Part shown: positions 24,552 to 35,377 of the stretch, piece after piece
How positions within the stretch are numbered: the stretch's first letter is position 1
Layout: every line of letters starts with the position of its first letter
DNA from: Cryptomeria japonica
Lineage: Eukaryota > Streptophyta > Pinopsida > Cupressales > Cupressaceae
Direction: 5' to 3'
NCBI RefSeq assembly: GCF_030272615.1
Contig: NC_081409.1
Span: 472,000,573 to 472,064,572, forward strand
DNA length: 64,000 nucleotides
Translations under genes and position numbers: made by a program
The notes under the pieces: generated by a model
The model's database searches: none
Told to the model about the DNA's origin: nothing
Seen by the model: the letters and a program-made list of their open reading frames with translations, nothing else

Positions 24552-25647
24552 TTTCATGCTATCCTTTGAACAACATTGCATATTTTTCATTTACAAGTTT
24601 CAACTTTCTGCAAACTTAGTGGTTAAATCATTAAAAACCCTAGTTTTTACATTTAAAATTGAACTTATGATTTGTAAAAATTGCTTGTGTTTGTCTTAGA
24701 TCTTAAAATTGTTGTTTTTGTCAAATTCAATTTCCTCATTGTCTTGTTCAATTTGCAATTAAAATTTACAAAATTAAGAGGTTACTTGTTAAAACCCTAA
24801 TTTTCAAAAATCATATTGAGCTTGTGCAAAAAATTGGATTTCAACTTAATTTTCAGATTTCTGATTATTCTCAAATTTGTCTTCAATCATATAATTCAAA
24901 TTTTCAATTCCCCCCCCTTTTCCCAAAAATCAAATTTCAAAATTACATGGTTAGGTCATCAAACCCTAATTTTTAAAATTAATTGGATTTTGTGTGAATT
25001 TCAAATCAATTTCAGTTACATTCATATTTCTAAGGTGTCCCTATCCATTGGGTTTTACCCTTTTCAAAATTGCACTTCAATTCCTCTTTTTCTTCAAAAC
25101 CCTAATAGGATCCTATTTTCACCTTTGTGCCTTCATTTCGCCCATTTTGAGATTGTAAAATTCGCCAATTTTTTGGGGTTAGCTCTAAAATCATCATAAT
25201 ATCCATCCCTAAAAATTTCAAAAAAAGTTGGTCGGACCATGTGCGTTCCTGCCACAGTCCTCAGCTTTTTTCCCGAAATTTTGAGAGATTGTTATGACTG
25301 TATTTATTAGCTTAAATCCGAAAGATTGGCTGATTTTATCAATTTTTGAACCCTCTAGAATTGGAAATACCTTCAAAATTCAACATTGCAACTTTCAAGA
25401 AAAAAATTGAAATTAAGAGGTTAATTATTGTCTGCCTTGGTTTTAAAAATTCTAATTTTAAAATTAAGTAGTATTTCCTTGGCCCTAATTTTAAAATTCA
25501 AATTTCCTTTCATCTTTGGAAATTGTGTCATTCCCTTCCTCCAACAAAGTTCAAATTGTGTAATCATTATTTTCTTCAAATTTTGCATTACTCAATTTTT
25601 GCAAGCTTTGTCCTACAAATTCAAAATTCAAATTTTCCCTCTAGTGC
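24552..25647 (+). other. Leader of element B
   Basis: AT- and T-rich, with many AAACCCTAATTTT phrases. ORFs such as 24816-25199 (127 codons, rich in Phe, Leu and Asn) reflect low-complexity composition. The segment around 25140-25360 is homologous to the LTR of element C (see the inverted-core finding). Confidence 0.55.
25239..25255. repeat. 17-bp module core, reverse orientation
   Basis: ATGTGCGTTCCTGCCAC between GGACC (25234-25238) and AGTCC (25256-25260). The flanks match the C LTR in the same orientation, but the core matches the reverse complement of the C core with two differences. Confidence 0.85.
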
Positions 25648-27490
25648 ATGATTTTTACCACTGTTAGTCCTACCTATCCTATCCCCGTTAGACGAAGCAT
25701 TAGAATTAAGACTTCTGAAGATTTAATTACCGAGGAGATGGAGCCTAATTTGGGTGACTTCTTTAATGAGGATCATGCTAATTCTTTTCATCCTAATCAT
25801 GTGCCTATTTACCCTATTGATGGATCTCATGATGAAGAAGAAGATTTAACTAGGGTTTGTCTAGATCAACTTTCCACATTGGACAATCAATTTGATAGCT
25901 TTCAACAATGGATGTCCCAAGAATACCCTAATAGTGAAGCTCTTCCATTAATTGAAGGTCTTAAGCGCATGCTTCAAAGTGATAAGAATGGAATTGATAT
26001 ATGTGTGGTATGGCACATATTGTTGATTCTAATGTCATGCCTATCAAGCATTGTGCCAAAACCCCAGGTTACTCACAACCTTCAACACAAGTCTATTCCT
26101 CTATTCCTTTGACCAATCCTATGACTAGTATTCCTACTTTCACATCTAACATCATGGCTCCTTCAACTCAAAATGTCATTCCTACAACCATAGGTCATGG
26201 GGGAAATCCCTCTTCTTCATTTAATCCTCCATCATTACCTATGTCTTCCATAAGTGTTCCTACTATTCCTCAACCAATCAGTGTGACACAAGCGGGCAAT
26301 TCATTCAACAACTTTATTCCTCCTTTGTCCCTTTTCCTACCCAATCATCACCAATGCCTACTTATCATAGTGTTCCACCACCTTATTCTCAATCCATGCC
26401 TTCTTTCAATAACATCACACCACCTTCTCAATCATCGATATCTAACATCAATTCTTCCATCAAAATGACAATTAACAATCTTGCCCAAACCGTGTCTTCT
26501 TTACAACAATAAATTGCTTCCATGAGTCAATCCAAGTTTAGTGTGCCCACCTTTGATGTTGTGAGCCCACTTTCTCTTAATATTGTTAAATTCGTTCCAC
26601 CTAAACATGTTGAGATCCCTCAATTGGAACTCTATAATGGAAAAGGTGATCCTCTTACGCATGTCAAAACATTCCAAACCTTGTGTACTGATTTTGCTTA
26701 TGATCAACGATTACTTGCAAAATTGTTTACAAGAACATCAAGAGATAAGGTTTTACAATGGTATTGTTCTTTGCCTTCTTATTCTATCAATTCCTTTCAA
26801 CAACTAGCAAATACTTTGATCCAACAATTTCAAAACAACATTGGTCCTAAAATCACTTTGACTGATTTAATGCATTTTAAACAAGGTGTTAAAGAAAAAG
26901 TGACTGATTTCATTGGTAGATATAAGCATTTGTGTGCTCAAATTTCTTTTCATGTGCCTGATAATGATATTCAAATAATTTTCATTTCTAATTTACAAAA
27001 AGATATCAGGAAAAAGATTCTTTTGTCTGAGTTTACTTCCTTTCCGCAGTTGTGCACAACACTCCACAATTATCAACTGGTTGTGAGTCAAATGGAGAAA
27101 TCTACTCCTATGGCTCTGAGTGATAAGGGGGAGAGTGTTCAACAATCATTTGTGAAGTTCAAACCAACAAAAAGCTTCATGAAGTTCAATGATCCAATCA
27201 ACAACAGCCATGTGAATGCTACAACAGGCGTGCCTCCTATTTCTAAATTTTTCTAAAGAGAAAGACAATTGACTCCTTTGAATGAATCTTTGAATAGTAT
27301 TATGTCTCAATTATTGCATAGAAATTTTATCAAACTTCCTCCTATAAAACAAATTGATCCTTCCAAACTTGCATCTCCTCATTTTGATAACAATTCCTTT
27401 TGCCAATTTCATCGTCAACCTAGTCATGATACTGAGAAATGTTTTGCATTGAAACATAAGGTTCAATACTTGATTGATAATAATTCTATA
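25648..27490 (+). pseudogene. Element B gag (decayed)
   Basis: The N-terminal part is acidic (25648-25998), then a Pro/Ser/Thr/Asn-rich linker in shifted frames (26001-26520). The gag domain sits in 26522-27256 (PQLELYNGKGDPLTHVKTF, then LLAKLFTRTSRDKVLQWYCSLP, then LTDLMHFKQG and FIGRYKHL), 244 codons intact. After a stop at 27254 (TAA where Gln is expected), the same frame gives a knuckle-like CQFHRQPSHDTEKC (27398-27439). Frameshifts near 25998 and 26330 separate the early parts. Confidence 0.8.
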
Positions 27491-29128
27491 TCTGTGGTAG
27501 CGGGGAATAAATCAGTTGCTCCTCCTAATCAAAATCTTAAGATTTTCACTGATCCCTTGCCATCTCATACCTCTAATGTTATTGAGATTGTGCCTAGTTC
27601 TCTCTCTTCTGAAACACTTATGTGTATGGCTCCAAACTTGGTTAACATGGTAGAAACACAAGATTCGCCTAAGGATCCCTATATTACATTTGACCCCAGT
27701 GAGACCATTAGAGCACCTGATGGCCCTTTATACATAGTTGCAAAGGTTAAGGATATCCCTTGCCATGGTGCCCTGATTGATCCCTCTTGCATGGTTAATT
27801 TCATAACTGAAGAGTATCTTTTCACTTTATGATTGCATAAACCATTATATGATGCTTCTAATATAGTTGTGAAGTTATTTTATGGCTTCTCTTGTCCTAC
27901 CATTGGTTCTATCACCCTTCCCATCGAAGTCTATTCTAAATCCATGCATGTTGACTTTGTTATCATACCTTCTTCTTAGCAATTCCGTGTGAAGTTGGGT
28001 TATCCTTGTCTATCTTCCATGAAGGCTATTGCTTCTCCAATCCACAAGTGTCTTAAATTTCCTCACAATGTATAAATCATAACTGTGAACCATAGCTTAT
28101 TTCGTCCATCCGAAAGAAGCCCCGATGTTCCTATTGATCTCTTTTGGCCTAAACAATTTCAATCTCTTCCATCAAGGAGTGGTGCTCTTTTTAAATCCTA
28201 TAAAAAATGGAAGAATGATATGATCTTATCCTTAAATAAACCTAGATCACCAACACTTGATATTCCTATTATTCTTCAAGATGAGCTTCTTCCTCTCTCA
28301 GATAGAACTAATATTCCTCCTAAGGAAAATTGTCCACCTACTCCTATGGATGTGACTTTACCTTCTCTTAAGGAGAAACACAATATTCTTCCTAAGGTTA
28401 GACCTATACCTCCTCCTCATGATGGACTTGGTCTCCTTCCTACACCTAATATTCCTCCTTTCTATGGTGCAGTTCCGCCTCCTTCCTCTTATCGAGAGAA
28501 GAGGCATGCTTCTCCTCTTGTTCAACCAAAAATACCTCAACCTAAACCTTCCACTATTAAGGAGAAAGCCATTCCTCCTTCTGCAAATGTTCCTCCTCCT
28601 TCTCGTCCTTCCACTAAGACTTGACGGAATCGTTGTGCGAGAGAACGTCAATGAAGATGTTGTGTTCAAGTTTGTGAAGTTATCCCTCAAAATACTCAGT
28701 CTCCTCATACTCCAATAGTTGACATGATTCCCTTTTCTCCTAAGCAATATGTTCAATTAACATCTCCAAATCATAAGTTGCATAAAACATGTGATGGTTT
28801 TTCTCCTATTCGTGTTCTTGCTCCTCTTGCTTTAAAATTTGATGTAGAAATGAGTGAAAATGTTATTCATAATGGCAATACAACTCCTAATGCTTCTGAT
28901 AGTGAGCATGAATATATTGATGTGGATAAAAATTTATTAGATGAGTTTTCACAAACTTTAATCCTAGCTCCTTGAATCGAACAAAGTGACTTACCACTTG
29001 AGCATAGTCCTTGTTTGGATCTTGTGATAGCTCCATCTGTTGTGCTCGATATCGCTCCTCTGGCATGTTACTTGCCTTCCCGAAATAGTGATCAGCAAGA
29101 TCGGGAGGTGGATGTCATGCTAGATTAG
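27491..29128 (+). pseudogene. Element B protease-like and Pro-rich region
   Basis: Same frame as gag. A retropepsin-like segment (VKDIPCHGALIDPSCMVNFI, 27745-27804) has Asp-Pro-Ser where the active site has Asp-Thr/Ser-Gly, so activity is doubtful. Stops at 27830 (TGA), 27977 (TAG) and 28073 (TAA) interrupt it. A long Pro-rich stretch (28085-28624, many PIPP/NIPP runs) and an acidic tail to the TAG at 29126-29128 follow. No reverse transcriptase or integrase motif appears anywhere in B. Confidence 0.65.
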
Positions 29129-29863
29129 CAATGTTAGCACTACAAATCTTCTCTCTCTCCTTTCTTTCTTTTTTGTGACCATTCTTCTATATGTATCCTT
29201 GTTCTTCTATTGTTCCCCTAATGTCTACTTGGGGATGATGCAAGGCATTGAGATCTTTTCTAGGTCTCTTTTATGTTGACTCAAAAGATATCCTCTCTTC
29301 CATTTCTTCTAAGGTAGTGTCCTTCTTTGGGGAATGAAGATTATTATATATACATACATACATGATATACACGAGTTATCATACAACATACTAACCCCGA
29401 GGAAAGAGACACTACTTCATGTTTTGTGTTCATTATCCTTGGATTTATACCTCGATTGGGGGCTACATCCTTGCGATAATGTGCTCCCTCTCTTCTCTCC
29501 CTCTTGGGTATATCCTACCTTAAAGCAATCACTCCCGATAAGGTGCGTGTGATTGCTTTAATGTGGGGGCATACACTCCGCTCATTCTTTCCTTCTTGTG
29601 ATACTTAGAATTACTTAGTGAACTTTGCTTTTCTTTGTAATATTTTGTATCCTTGCTTTCATGACTCATAGTGAAGGGAACTTTGCTACTTGCAGTCATG
29701 GTTTTCCCCTTCTCGATCTTCCCTTTTACTTTGTCAATTGAACTTGTAAGATCCTAAGTCCACTGGGGGCTTGGCGCATCTTGCCTCCTTGACATGGTGA
29801 AAGTCTTTCAATCTTGTTTCCTTGTACTTTACCGATAGTATTGGCATACGCTTATACTCCCAC
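29129..29863 (+). other. 3' non-coding region of element B
   Basis: T-rich stretch between the last stop and the polypurine tract. No gene recognised; the 29334-29552 ORF has no known domain. Confidence 0.55.
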
Positions 29864-29879
29864 TAAAGTGGGGGATAAA
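29864..29879 (+). other. Polypurine tract of element B
   Basis: AAAGTGGGGGATAAA directly before the 3' LTR start TGTAGTGTC. Element C has the similar AAAGTAGGGGCTAAA before its 3' LTR. Confidence 0.75.
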
Positions 29880-31019
29880 TGTAGTGTCATAAAATTACAA
29901 CCCTAGAAATTTATGACTGCATTAGGGTCCTCATGCATGCAAACTCGAATCCTCTAAGCTTGATCGGAGACCAGAGAGTGATTGGCTTGTGAAAACTGCT
30001 TCTTCCTTGGCCTCCACATCATTCTGTCCACACTCTACCCTAGAAAAATAGGGCAGGACCTTTCTAGTGCAAGCATTGTGGGTTGTGCAGTGAGCGGGAA
30101 ATCTCTCTGATGTCGGCCTATGACAAAATTCAAATCATTCAAACATGTATTTAAGGGGAATCTGTCCTCTCATTTGCATAAGTGGAAGTGAAATAAGTTG
30201 GAGAGATTCAAGTTGCATAAGCGATCAAGCATTCAAGCATTCTTTTCTAGCATTGAGCATTCTCAAGTCTCCCTTCAAGGCTAGGTGTTGCATTCAAGTC
30301 AAGGATTCAACCATTGAAGAGGAGATTGATTTCAAAATTCAATTCCATACAAGCATTTCTATCAACATTGCTACTACAACCTCCATTGAGGTGATTTACA
30401 ATTCAGTCTTACATTTACATCTACTTGCAAGTACTTTCTTTCATTACTTGGTTAATTCCAAAACTGGGGTTTGACCTAAAGGCAAACCCCCAATCCTAAC
30501 CCATTTCCCTCTCTTTTATGTGTGTAGGTTATAGGTGCGCAACTGTACTTTCATATTCAATCTTCATTTGCAGAGGCGGAAAAACCCTTTTCATTTCGTG
30601 GATTTTTCAGAGGACCATGTACATTCCCGCCACAGTCCAAACAACTTTTCATCAAATTCGCAGGGCGACTTCGTCTCGACATTTTACTGCCAAATCCAGG
30701 TGCACAACTTAATCCCATATTCAGATATCAAGTTATAATCGATTCTTTGTCACTTTTGCACTACATAATTCAATCAATTTCCTTTCCATTTCAAATCAAA
30801 CAAAAGGGAATAAGGGGATCATCATAACATCCTTAATTCATTCAGAATTCAATCTATCATCTTTGTGTGGAGATTGGATCTAGTGAATTACCCCTTATCT
30901 CCCTAATGTAATGGTGAAAAGGGCTTGAAGGATAACCAATAGTGAAACTCTCATATCTCTTTGAGGGAAAGGGTTAGTTTTCCTCTTGATCTATCACTCA
31001 TCATTTTCCCACCATCACA
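29880..31019 (+). repeat. 3' LTR of element B
   Basis: Begins TGTAGTGTCATAAAATT, ends CCACCATCACA. It matches the 5' LTR along its length except for a deletion of about 70 bp (junction near 30045) that removes the palindromic GC motif. The module core is retained at 30617-30633. Confidence 0.9.
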
Positions 31020-31091
31020 TTTTCCATTTATGTTTTGTTGTCTCATTATATGTGCATGTTTAACATAATTGACCACATTTTTAGCAGCACA
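31020..31091 (+). repeat. 3' LTR of element A, second part
   Basis: TTTCCATTTATG...CAGCACA matches the last 72 bp of the A 5' LTR (5910-5981). It completes the LTR split by element B and is followed by the duplicated target ATTTA. Confidence 0.92.
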
Positions 31092-31199
31092 ATTTACAAT
31101 CACTCATCTATGACACTTAATGTTGGGTGATAAGTATTTCATCCTATCAAAAGAAATGCAATTAAAAATACATTATAATTGAGCTATCTGCATTCCTAC
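31092..31199 (+). pseudogene. Helitron-type gene, middle fragment
   Basis: About 100 bp between elements A and C that belong to neither. The translation (around SMTLNVG and VFHPIKRNAIKNT) fits the part of Helitron Rep-helicase proteins that follows the ETCH segment found just left of A (4833-4860). It includes the right TSD of A (31092-31096) and the left TSD of C (CCTAC, 31195-31199). Confidence 0.6.
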
Positions 31200-32843
31200 T
31201 GTAGTGTTGTAAATTGTACACCCTTGCTAGGGTGGTACAATTTCACACTTAGGTTAGCACCCGCCTTAGTGTGTCTTGCATCTTGCATTTCTAATTCCCC
31301 TTTAAGCATTTAATTAATTAATTAAATTAAATCTAAAGTCCTATTTCATCACTTCATATGTCATAAAATTGGGCCCTTTACCCTAAGTGTGCCCCTTTTT
31401 ATTTTATTCCTCCAATAAATCATTTAATCATAAACCCTAATTATGTCCTATTTCTACCTTTAAGGCCCAATTTCGCATATCAAAACACCTCAAAATCAGC
31501 TGTAACTTTGGGATTCGCTCTAATATCATCATATCTAACGACCCTAAAAAATTTGGTGAAAAGTTGGTCGGACCGTGGCGGGAATGCACATGGTCCTCGA
31601 CTTTTTTCTCGAAATTTCGGGAGCATAATTCTATGATATTATAATACTTAACCCTAAAAGATTAGCTGGAAATTCAATTTCTAGGTCGTCCTAAAGGTAG
31701 AATTAAGTCGAAATTAAGATCTAGAGTTTCATACATAAGAGGTCTCTTTCTTCATTTGAAGGGAACTAAGAACTATCTATCTATCGGATCTAAGAATCTA
31801 AGAGCAGGGTTTTGGAGCACAAGGAGCCTTCTATGTAGTGAAAGAGAAGCCTATGCGGAGTCTTCAACAACATTTCATCAAACATTCATCATCAATTAGG
31901 AGCCTTGAAGACATTGAAGAATAATAGGAGATCTAGTGGCAATATCTCTCCCTGGGGGATTGGTATGATTTCATGTTATTTTCATGTCTTTGTATGAGAT
32001 TCTTTACATAAATTTACATATTTACATTCATGCTTTAAATCATTTATCATATTTGGTTTGAAGCATTATCATTTAAATTCACATTTATATTTAGGGTTTA
32101 CTCTCATGCGTAGGGTAGCTCTACTTTCTTTCACTTTAGGATCTTGCATACACACAAGGTTCTAGCACACACATTTTTAGTACATTATCAGCTATTTGTG
32201 GAGGTGGAAATCACCAACATAGGGGTTTGACTGAGGCAAAACCCTATAGAGCCACCCAAACCTTCCCTTTTCAGTTGCAGGGACAAAAACAGGCATCTGG
32301 AGGCAATTTCAAATCTGGAAAAGGCATCAGAACCACTCAGAAGTTTCAGAAGTGCAGAAATTTTTCAAGGACAGGGGTGTGGCACCCTGGTCCCTCCATT
32401 TTGTAGTCAAATTTGACAAGTTGCAGACTCAAGACCTCCAGTTTGCAGTGTCTCAGTTGCAGCCTCCTATTTGCAGAAATAGTATAGTGGTGTGGCACCT
32501 TGGCTAGGCTAGTTTTGTTCAATTTGCAGCATCAAGTACACATCTAGAATCCTCCCCCTTTCATGCTTTCAGTATCTCAATTTCAGATTTGCAGGTTTGT
32601 TCAATTCTGAGTTCATTTGTGCTTCATTTTGTATCTCCTAGTCTAGGTCACCATTCAAACCCTAGTTTTTCTCATCATTTGCAACAAGAGGAATAGAAAC
32701 CCTAAGAGGTAATCAGTGGCTCTCTCTTTCTCACAAGAATTAGCTAAAGTGATCTATCTACGTAGTCTCTTTCATATTCCCAATGTGTTGGCAAAAGTGG
32801 GATTAGGTCCTAGTCACCCGATCCCGCTTTTCCCACCCCCACA
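31200..32843 (+). repeat. 5' LTR of element C
   Basis: Begins TGTAGTGTTGTAAATTG, ends CCCCCACA, 1644 bp. It contains the GGACC/core/GGTCC module (31570-31596) and the palindromic GC motif (32369-32393), both also seen in B. The 3' LTR is closely similar apart from element D. Confidence 0.92.
31575..31591. repeat. 17-bp module core, forward orientation
   Basis: GTGGCGGGAATGCACAT between GGACC (31570-31574) and GGTCC (31592-31596). An identical copy lies in the 3' LTR of C (45444-45460). Confidence 0.9.
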
Positions 32844-32866
32844 TTTTGGTGAACCTGACGTGAATC
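32844..32866 (+). other. Primer-binding tract of element C
   Basis: TTTTGGTGAACCTGACGTG directly after the LTR end, the best preserved of the three copies of this tract type (X, B, C). Confidence 0.7.
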
Positions 32867-33794
32867 CAACCTTCTTTAATTCTGATTGATGTTCTTGTAT
32901 CTGAGGTTTTTTTCTATTTCAAATTCAAATTTACATTTACAAGTTTCAATTTCTTGCAAATTTAAAAAAAAATTAGAGGTTAATTTTGTTAAAACCCTAA
33001 TTTTTCAATCCAAAATTGAACTTGTGGATAGCTTAATTTGGATCATTAATTTTAGATCTGATTTAGGAACTCATTTCACACATAAATTTCATTTTATAAA
33101 TCAACATTTTGAGTGCTTGCATTGGTTAAAATTGAACATTTCCTTCTATTTTGCATATGTTATCGTTTGAAAGAGGAAATTTTTGTCATGATGCATTCAT
33201 TTTGTAGATGTGATAATGGGTTAGTTTCCCTTGCTTCAATTTTTCAATCTCTTAAAGAACCACCTGCTATATATGACAACATTTTAGTGCCTAAAAGAGT
33301 TATTTCCAACTCCTTCAAAACTCTCCCATGCTCCGAGGATGAAGATTTGAAGAGTGATCTTGACAATTATCCTAAAATGTGCCCTTCTCATCTAGCTATC
33401 TTAGAGGAAGAGGATGATATCATAAACACTTTTCCCAATGTTACCTTACCTTACTTACATGATTACTCTCTTAGTGAAAAGGTATTTATGGACATTGACT
33501 TATCTTTTCCTAAATTTGGTCTTACCAATGGGGGCATGCTAGTACAACAAGAGGTTATGAGCGCTTCTTCCAAAGATCTCCTTCCTAAGCATGAATATTT
33601 GGAGAAAGATGTTCATCTCCCTCCTAAAGAATACTCCCCTCATGAGGTTCATTTTGTGCAAGAAGATGGTATTATCCCTACTTTTCCTAGTGAGGGCATT
33701 TCCTCTTTTGATTCCAACAAAATTCCCACTAGAGATAATGCATTAATTATAAATGCTTGCCCTTCTCCTAAAGATTGTCATACTCCTAAAGATG

Positions 33795-33906
33795 CCTTAG
33801 AGAAAGAAGATGAAATCATAATAAATTTCCTTAATTCTCTCTCCCCTAAACCTTAGAGAAAGAAGATGAAATCATAATAAATTTCCTTAATTCTCTCTCC
33901 CCTAAA
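33795..33906. repeat. 56-bp tandem duplication
   Basis: 33795-33850 and 33851-33906 are identical copies, beginning CCTTAGAGAAAGAAG. The length is not a multiple of three, so the duplication moves the C ORF from one frame to another, which is what the flanking ORFs show. Confidence 0.95.
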
Positions 33907-34491
33907 GATCCTATTTAACACATTTTGAGGCAAGAAGATGATTTAAACACATGTAGTGATTCTATGCTTCCTAAGGAAGAAGAATTAATGAACAATGTTA
34001 TCCTTTCTCCAAAAATTGGCAATAAGGACATCTTTGTGCAAGATATTTCTAATACTTTTTTCAATGACCTCACTATTTGGGATGAGCCATTAGAAGAAGG
34101 TATTGATTATTCTCTGCCTCATGAGAGAACCCTAGCCAAAGAGGATAACTCTCTTGATAGTATCTCACCTTCCATGAATCTAAATCATTCTCCCTCTAAA
34201 AATGAAGCATCTCCCTTTCCTTAACTTGGTACTACTTATAAGGATAGCCTAGTTCATGGTAAGATTGTTGACATCTTTTTCAAAGATCTCCCTCTCAAAG
34301 GTGAGACTTTAAAGATTAATGTTGATCCTTATCCTAGAGAGTTTATTCCCCATGTAGATCCTTTAATGATAGAGGATGATATGACCTTTCCTAGTAATAC
34401 TCTTTCTTCTAAAACATCAATGCCTACTTTTAGTCTCCCTCCTAAAATTGGTCTTATCCATGATAATATTTTAGTGCAAGGAGAGACTATC

Positions 34492-34504
34492 AACAATTCT
34501 TCCA
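34492..34504. other. Left target-site duplication of the LINE
   Basis: AACAATTCTTCCA (13 bp) is repeated exactly at 41634-41646, a length typical of LINE target-primed insertion. Confidence 0.92.
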
Positions 34505-35375
34505 GTAGCAAATTGAATATGAATCTATCCCCTTTGCCTGCTTCCATTGCAAAAAAGTAGGTCACTGGGCAAAATCCTGTCCAATCAAGCCGAAAGTAGA
34601 GCCCAAGCAGACTAAACCCCAGGTTGAAAGTAAAAAGGCTCCAGAAAAAATGGTATGGCAAGTTAAAAACTCAGAGAATAAGGAAGTTGACTATAATTGT
34701 TTTAAACCATTAGGGGAAAATAAGGAAGTGTCCTCAACTTCTGTCTTCAATCCTCCAACCCAGGAAGTATTGAGAAATGAGGCTACTAAAGTAAACATCT
34801 CTATTACCGAGCAAATTCGAACAGAGGAACTGAAAGAATGGACTAAATCTTCAAATGACACAGCTGAAGTGGTAGCTGACACTTATGCGGGTAAGGAAAT
34901 GCAAAAGATAGAGGATCAACCTAAAGAAGGGGAGATCCCTGGCTCCCAAGAAGAAAAGACTGACTCTTCACCGCTTATGACAATTTCTAAAATGCAAGAA
35001 GCCCAAAAATGTGCAATATTGGGTATGAACCTTTCAGATTCAGACCAAAATTCAAAAATTGTTAACAGTGATTTAAATGGTTCTAGAATCCCTAACTGGG
35101 GTAATGAAGATGAAATTTCCAGAATCCTCAGTAACCCAGAAGCAGCTCTAGAGAAAGAAGTTGACTGGAAAATACCAAAATATAGGAATAAGAAAGGAAC
35201 CACTCCCTCGGCTTCTCAACTAAGGAAATCCAGCAAAATAGCTCAAGTTGATGTTGGGTATATCTCTTCATCCCCAGGTCGACCCTCTAACCATAAAGTT
35301 AGAGATAAGGAGGCCAGTAAGAACATTGTAGAAGGGACCCAGAAGACTCTTAAGGAGTTAGGAATTTCTAAGTAA
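34505..35375 (+). pseudogene. LINE ORF1, C-terminal part
   Basis: Starts abruptly, with a CCHC zinc knuckle CFHCKKVGHWAKSC at 34539-34580 in frame with the long 34650-35375 ORF (241 codons). An in-frame TAG lies... none between the knuckle and 35375 is needed for the reading shown, though the upstream start is missing. After the knuckle the protein is Lys/Glu/Ser-rich and mostly unstructured by composition. Plant L1 ORF1 proteins bind element RNA. It ends 2 bp before ORF2. Confidence 0.75.
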
Positions 35376-35377
35376 CT

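Larger units (their letters stand above)
23322..31019 (+). mobile_element. Element B: non-autonomous gypsy-type LTR element
   Basis: 7.7 kb with LTRs (23322-24532 and 29880-31019), PBS tract, a gag/protease-like ORF with stops, a polypurine tract, but no reverse transcriptase, RNase H or integrase. It interrupts the 3' LTR of A. The flanking five bases (CTTTA and TTTTC) agree only partly, so the TSD is decayed. Gag style (gag domain, then CxxH-type knuckle, then retropepsin-like segment) is Tat-like. It would depend on proteins from another element. Confidence 0.85.
33113..34504 (+). pseudogene. Element C long ORF, first part
   Basis: An acidic, Ser/Pro-rich protein with recurring short units of the kind LPKEEE/ILVQE/DIINTFPN and no domain I recognise. 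The first frame runs 33113-33856. A 56-bp tandem duplication then shifts the frame, and it continues at 33925-34224 and 34366-34504. It is interrupted at 34504 by the LINE and resumes at 41647 in the matching frame. It occupies the gag position of the element, but I see neither a gag fold signature nor a zinc knuckle. Confidence 0.6.

Noticed and set aside
28358-28756. 132-codon minus-strand ORF, Arg-rich
   Set aside because: Mirror frame of the Pro-rich part of the B ORF.
23317-31024. Perfect TSD for element B
   Set aside because: Flanks read CTTTA and TTTTC; only a decayed duplication can be claimed, although the interrupted A LTR proves the insertion.
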